Below are positions 14,150 to 17,733 of a DNA stretch of 17,733 nucleotides, piece after piece (position 1 is the stretch's first letter; each line of letters begins with the position of its first letter). The translations under genes and the position numbers were made by a program. The notes beneath the pieces were generated by a model. That model saw nothing but the letters and a program-made list of their open reading frames with translations, was not told the origin of the DNA and did not search any database. The stretch spans positions 1-17,733 of the forward strand of contig JAPPEF010000157.1 of NCBI GenBank assembly GCA_028875335.1, given 5' to 3'. Source of the DNA: Gemmatimonadota bacterium (lineage in GTDB: Bacteria > Latescibacterota > UBA2968 > UBA8231).

Positions 14150-15895
14150 ATGAGGAGAGATTGTTCAATCTCGCGGGTTTACCGGCCCCTGCTAGTGCCG
14201 CTCTGGTTGGCGCTGGCGGCGGCAGCCCAGGCTGCAGATATCCGGGTGGTTGGCGGTGGTGCCGGTGGGGAGAGTTGGGAGGAGCGCGCCGAAGCCGCGC
14301 CGATCATTGATTTTACCAGCCGCCCTGGGTGGATCCTGCCCAGTTTTATCGATACTACCACCAACATCGCCTCGGGGACTTTAGCGCGTGGTGGCAGAGT
14401 GGTCTCGCCAAATGCCCAGGCCGTCTTGCGGGGCGACAAGGAGACGCTGGCGGCAAACCTAGAGAGCATGGTGGACGGAGATCCTCAGACGGCTTTTGAA
14501 GTCAAGAACATAACGGCTTCGGGCATTCTCGTGATCTTCGACCTAGGCGCTCGGTTCGGGGTGAATCGCATCCGCTTTTTCCCGCGCACCTCTTTTCCGG
14601 ATGACTTCATGAGGGGCTATGCGCTCTTCATCAACGACGGTATTTTCGGGGCTGAATTCGTAGCCGAGTCCGTCGACGGGCTGCCGAGTAAAAACCTCTT
14701 CGCCCAGATAGATCAGCAGACCGGCAATAGCCAGGATACTGTAAACGTGCAGTTCCCCTTGCGCTATGTGCGCTATCTCCTGTTACAGGCCACGGACAGA
14801 TCCAATTGGGAAATTGACGAGATTGAAGTCTTCGGTCGGGGTTTTGTCCCCGAGGCCGACTATTTGTCCCAAGTCTTCGACTTCAATCAACCCACGCTCT
14901 GGGGCCAACTGCACTGGGCGGCCGAGGCCGTGGGACATCCCGAAAAGTCCCGGTTTTTCATCCGCACTCGCAGCGGTAGCAGTCCGTCTCCTACAGATGA
15001 ACCGGACGCTTGGAGCCCTTGGTCCGCTCCCTACCTGAGCGGAAATACCCCGATTCTTTCGCCAGCACCCAGGCAGTACTTCCAGTTCCGCTTGGACTTT
15101 GAAAGCGACGGTCTGGGGGATGGTACCGCAGTGGATTCGCTGGCGTTTGAATTTTCCGATCCAGTGGCGGAGTCCATAGTCGGGGAAATATGGCCCCAGA
15201 ATGTACCGGTCGGGGTGGATACGACCTTTACTTATGCCGTCCAAGTGGCCGGCGGCCGAGGTTTCGACCACTTGGAGATCGATAGCTCTGTTCCGGTGCA
15301 TACGGTTCGGTCGCTGCACCTCGACGACTTGGAGGTGGAGGATTTCGTCGCGGAATCCCACGAGAGCGGCTTGACTGTGACCTTTCCCCACCAGAGCGGC
15401 AACCACGATCTGCGGATGGTTTTCGACGCCGCGATTTTGCGCTACGAGACGGTTTTCAGTGGGCGCCTGCGCGACAGCCAGTCGGACGGTTTGCCCCAGG
15501 AAATTGAAGAAGGGGACGCAGCGGGATCTATGCTCGGCGACGATCTGAGCGTGCGGGTGCCGCTGAATCAGGACCCCGTCGTCCACCGGGTGACCGTGAC
15601 ACCCAACCCTTTTACGCCCAATGGAGACGGGATCAACGATCAGACGACCATTAGCTACGATCTACTGCACTTGATAAACGACGTTCCGGTTTCTTTGCAG
15701 GTCTACGACCTAGCCGGAAGACAAGTGGCGGAATTGCCGGTGGGAAAAAACCAGAGTGGGCGTCATCTGGTGCACTGGAACGGCCAGAATGACCAAGGTC
15801 GATATCTGCCGCCGGGACTTTACGTCTTGCAGGTAAAAGTGGCAACGGACAGCGGCACAGTGAGCCGCAGCAGTTCTGTCGCAGTCGTCTATTAG
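14150..15895 (+). CDS. Secreted discoidin-like protein with C-terminal FlgD-like Ig domain
   Basis: A 581-residue protein. ATG 14150 has AGGAG at 14139-14143 six bases upstream; an in-frame GTG at 14114 lies before that site and is rejected. Residues 1-28 are a signal peptide ending AQA before AD. Residues about 92-234 look like an F5/8 type C (discoidin) domain. Supporting pieces are NLESMVDGDPQTAFEV, ILVIFDLGARFGVNRIRFFPR (in part), and RYLLLQATDRSNWEIDEIEVFG. The middle region is beta-rich and unassigned. Residues about 480-581 are a FlgD-like Ig domain of the kind that ends many exported FCB proteins, with VTPNPFTPNGDGINDQTTIS, LQVYDLAGRQVAEL, HWNGQNDQGRYLPPGLYVLQ (in part). It probably binds glycan at the cell surface. 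The next gene, for a barrel-like protein, starts 18 bases after the stop. Confidence 0.83.
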   Translation: MRRDCSISRVYRPLLVPLWLALAAAAQAADIRVVGGGAGGESWEERAEAAPIIDFTSRPGWILPSFIDTTTNIASGTLARGGRVVSPNAQAVLRGDKETLAANLESMVDGDPQTAFEVKNITASGILVIFDLGARFGVNRIRFFPRTSFPDDFMRGYALFINDGIFGAEFVAESVDGLPSKNLFAQIDQQTGNSQDTVNVQFPLRYVRYLLLQATDRSNWEIDEIEVFGRGFVPEADYLSQVFDFNQPTLWGQLHWAAEAVGHPEKSRFFIRTRSGSSPSPTDEPDAWSPWSAPYLSGNTPILSPAPRQYFQFRLDFESDGLGDGTAVDSLAFEFSDPVAESIVGEIWPQNVPVGVDTTFTYAVQVAGGRGFDHLEIDSSVPVHTVRSLHLDDLEVEDFVAESHESGLTVTFPHQSGNHDLRMVFDAAILRYETVFSGRLRDSQSDGLPQEIEEGDAAGSMLGDDLSVRVPLNQDPVVHRVTVTPNPFTPNGDGINDQTTISYDLLHLINDVPVSLQVYDLAGRQVAELPVGKNQSGRHLVHWNGQNDQGRYLPPGLYVLQVKVATDSGTVSRSSSVAVVY

Positions 15896-15913
15896 CATCA
15901 ACAGGGGGGTCAT

Positions 15914-17733
15914 ATGACCAGATGGAGTGCGCGTGCAGGCCGGCAGCTTTTTCTCGTAACTGCGAGTATCGCACTACTACTGAGTATTGCAGCAGTACCC
16001 GATGGAGCCGTAGCCCAAGGAATCGATTATGGCCACAGATTGGGCCTGCAGCGCGGCGGCGAGGTCTCGTACGAACCAGTGGGCTCGGGCGTGCTCTTCG
16101 ACGCTCTGGACCCGGCCGTGCGGCGCTGGTACGTGCCGCAGGAACTCTTCCTACTCTATCGCTGGAAGCAATGGGAGTACACCAATTATGCCCGGGACCA
16201 CTATCAGCGTTATTTGAGCCCCGACATAGAGGGGGATTATTTTTACGACCTGTATGGGTCTTTCATCACCAAAGGATGGCTCATCTACGATTGGCGCCAG
16301 CAGCAGCCGCAGCAGTTCGGCAGTGCCATTTTCAAAGATCCGCGATTTGGATCGTGGTTCAACCGGCTGGTCATCTCCTCGGACCGCAGCGGCCAGTACC
16401 ACACGGCCCTGACTATTGGCGAACAGATCCGCACCACGCTGACGCCCATGACTTTTTCCAAGCCGGCTTTCGACGGGGTGCAGATGGATCTCCAGTCCGA
16501 CAAACACGCGGTTACGGTGTTGATGTCGCGCATCAGCTCGCCGGGCAGAGCAAGTACTATAACGGTGGAAGGGACCAATAGCACCAATCTCCTCGGCTTT
16601 AGGGGAACGAGTCAGATCGGCGATTTTGTCAAGGTGGGTGCTACGTATGTCAACGCCCATCATTCCCAGACTCTGCTAGAGAGCCTTGAGGGCGACCCCA
16701 TAAGCGGAGCCCTGACCGTAGGGCAGAACCTCGAACCCATCAGCCAAATCTTCGTCCGTCTGAGCGATGATTCACCCACGGATCGCGAAGGTGGTGCCGC
16801 GCTGTTTTCCCACGATATCATCATCGAGGCCGAGACCGAGGTCGTGGTTGTAACAGACGACGGCGAAGAGAAGATCGAAATTCGCAAAGAGACGGTGCGC
16901 GGTAGCGAGATCGGTTTCAGCGCCCTCATCAACGGGGGATTCCGCCGCCGGGGCTTTCTCGCCGCCGACGGCAGCGAGCAGATCGTGCTGACCTATGATT
17001 TCACCAGCGAGAACCGCTCGTACAACGGCCCGGATTTGTCCACCATCCGCAAGGTCACCATCGAATTGGCCGTGGCCAACGACTACCGCATTGAGATGGG
17101 GTCGGATCGCCAGACCAATCTGCCCGAGCGCCAGCCGGTCTTCCTGACTCAGGCGCGGGCTGCGGGCAATGTAAAAGACGGCTCCAATCTGCAATTGGTG
17201 CGCTTTGATTACGGCTTGCCCACGGGCAACGATATCTTCGGCGGCACCATCGAAGTAAACGATCTGCTGGGCTTTGACCTGTACGCCGAGTTCGATCGCA
17301 GCCGGCGCTTCCGCAAATACCCCAATCGCAAATTCACCGAACACCTCATGGACTCCGACGAGGCTAGTGCTTGGATGATCAATCTGGCGAGGCGGGGCTA
17401 TGCCTTCTTCCTTTTTGGCGAACTCTACAACATGGATTACGACTACGGCACTACCGGCTTGCTCACGGAAGCGAACGGGGACATCGACTACACCAACGAA
17501 CGCCGGTTTTTCTACGAATTCGTCGAGGACAACGACGATCAGGATCGCACGCCCGACTGGCAGCGCATCAATCAAGCGGGACCGGACCGGGAAATCTTCC
17601 CGGGCTGGGACGAAAACAACGATTTCATCTCCGATTTCAACCAGAACGACACCGACTTTCGGCCGAATTACATTCCCGATTACGAAGAACCTTTCTTGCG
17701 CTACAGCGTCGATCGCCCCGAGTTCCTCTTCGG
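15914..17733 (+). CDS. Large exported beta-rich, outer-membrane-barrel-like protein (3' end outside window)
   Basis: The frame is open from ATG 15914 to the window end, 606 codons so far. A G-rich ribosome site (AGGGGGGT, from 15903) precedes it. Residues 1-34 are a signal peptide ending AVA before QG. The mature sequence is rich in Tyr, Phe, Arg and Asp with alternating strand patterns, for example YDLYGSFITKGWLIYDW, TALTIGEQIRTTLTPMTFSK, and VGATYVNAHHS. This suits an outer-membrane barrel or large surface beta structure. From about residue 538 the chain becomes Asp/Asn-rich (DNDDQDRTPDW, then DENNDFISDFNQND near 566-580), like calcium-binding loops. I do not recognise a named family. Coupling to the FlgD-domain gene suggests a shared role in secretion or surface display. 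The true end and the membrane topology cannot be judged here. Confidence 0.78.
   Translation, partial: MTRWSARAGRQLFLVTASIALLLSIAAVPDGAVAQGIDYGHRLGLQRGGEVSYEPVGSGVLFDALDPAVRRWYVPQELFLLYRWKQWEYTNYARDHYQRYLSPDIEGDYFYDLYGSFITKGWLIYDWRQQQPQQFGSAIFKDPRFGSWFNRLVISSDRSGQYHTALTIGEQIRTTLTPMTFSKPAFDGVQMDLQSDKHAVTVLMSRISSPGRASTITVEGTNSTNLLGFRGTSQIGDFVKVGATYVNAHHSQTLLESLEGDPISGALTVGQNLEPISQIFVRLSDDSPTDREGGAALFSHDIIIEAETEVVVVTDDGEEKIEIRKETVRGSEIGFSALINGGFRRRGFLAADGSEQIVLTYDFTSENRSYNGPDLSTIRKVTIELAVANDYRIEMGSDRQTNLPERQPVFLTQARAAGNVKDGSNLQLVRFDYGLPTGNDIFGGTIEVNDLLGFDLYAEFDRSRRFRKYPNRKFTEHLMDSDEASAWMINLARRGYAFFLFGELYNMDYDYGTTGLLTEANGDIDYTNERRFFYEFVEDNDDQDRTPDWQRINQAGPDREIFPGWDENNDFISDFNQNDTDFRPNYIPDYEEPFLRYSVDRPEFLF

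Noticed and set aside
14783..15586. Minus-strand frame of 267 codons opposite the discoidin-like gene
   Set aside because: Antisense to a gene with a signal peptide and a recognisable C-terminal domain. It shows no domain pattern and has no supported ribosome site.
15922..16581. Plus-strand frame of 219 codons inside the start of the barrel-like gene
   Set aside because: It is offset from the supported frame at 15914, has no ribosome site of its own, and its Arg/Cys/Gly-rich sequence shows no fold or signal peptide.
16772..17575. Minus-strand frame of 267 codons opposite the barrel-like gene
   Set aside because: It looks fairly protein-like, but the + strand frame has a ribosome site and signal peptide, continues for over 600 codons and shows beta-strand periodicity. 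The minus frame is a codon-bias shadow.

Overview
The window is a gene-dense, GC-rich bacterial segment with every supported gene on the + strand. I find fourteen coding regions; the first and last run off the ends. Several features point to a Gram-negative member of the FCB group, possibly Latescibacterota or a similar uncultured lineage: substrate-binding proteins with cleavable signals and no lipobox, an outer-membrane-type lipoprotein, a secreted protein ending in a FlgD-like Ig domain, and a beta-barrel-like partner. That placement is an inference from protein style. No rRNA, tRNA, CRISPR array or insertion sequence was seen.

Layout. 1-1097: the C-terminal end of a Gfo/Idh/MocA oxidoreductase and a small protein ending in a DUF4214-like segment. 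1172-4303: a well-formed promoter, a secreted TolB-like (PD40) beta-propeller, a class A beta-lactamase-like serine hydrolase with no signal peptide, and a TIM-barrel amidohydrolase of the Amidohydro_2/COG3618 type. 4422-11653: one tight operon for a carbohydrate-type (CUT1) ABC importer. It encodes a periplasmic binding protein, two permeases, a 54-residue membrane protein and two different MalK-like ATPases, followed by a peptidyl-prolyl isomerase lipoprotein. Three junctions in it are 4-base start/stop overlaps. 11711-12811: a membrane-anchored SGNH hydrolase-like protein. 12812-13110: a regulatory-looking intergenic region with a promoter and two perfect tandem repeats. 13111-14025: a secreted CBM9-like protein closed by a strong intrinsic terminator. 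14150-17733: a discoidin-like secreted protein with a FlgD-like C-terminal domain, then a large exported beta-rich protein cut by the window end.

Taken together the genes suggest uptake and breakdown of carbohydrate-derived compounds (importer, oxidoreductase, lactonase-like amidohydrolase, sugar-binding-like secreted proteins) plus an envelope folding and export programme (isomerase lipoprotein, FlgD-like C-terminal domain, barrel-like protein). The most unusual signal is a 12-residue C-terminal motif, T-x-V-E-x-K-[ST]-W-G-x-I-K-A. It is shared by two secreted proteins with unrelated folds lying 11.6 kb apart (the propeller and the CBM9-like protein), and it looks like a sorting or anchoring tag. 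Other points of interest are the 54-residue membrane protein coupled into the importer operon, the duplicated 37-residue inserts in the propeller, the Asp-to-Asn change in the amidohydrolase, and the repeat-bearing leader before the CBM9-like gene.
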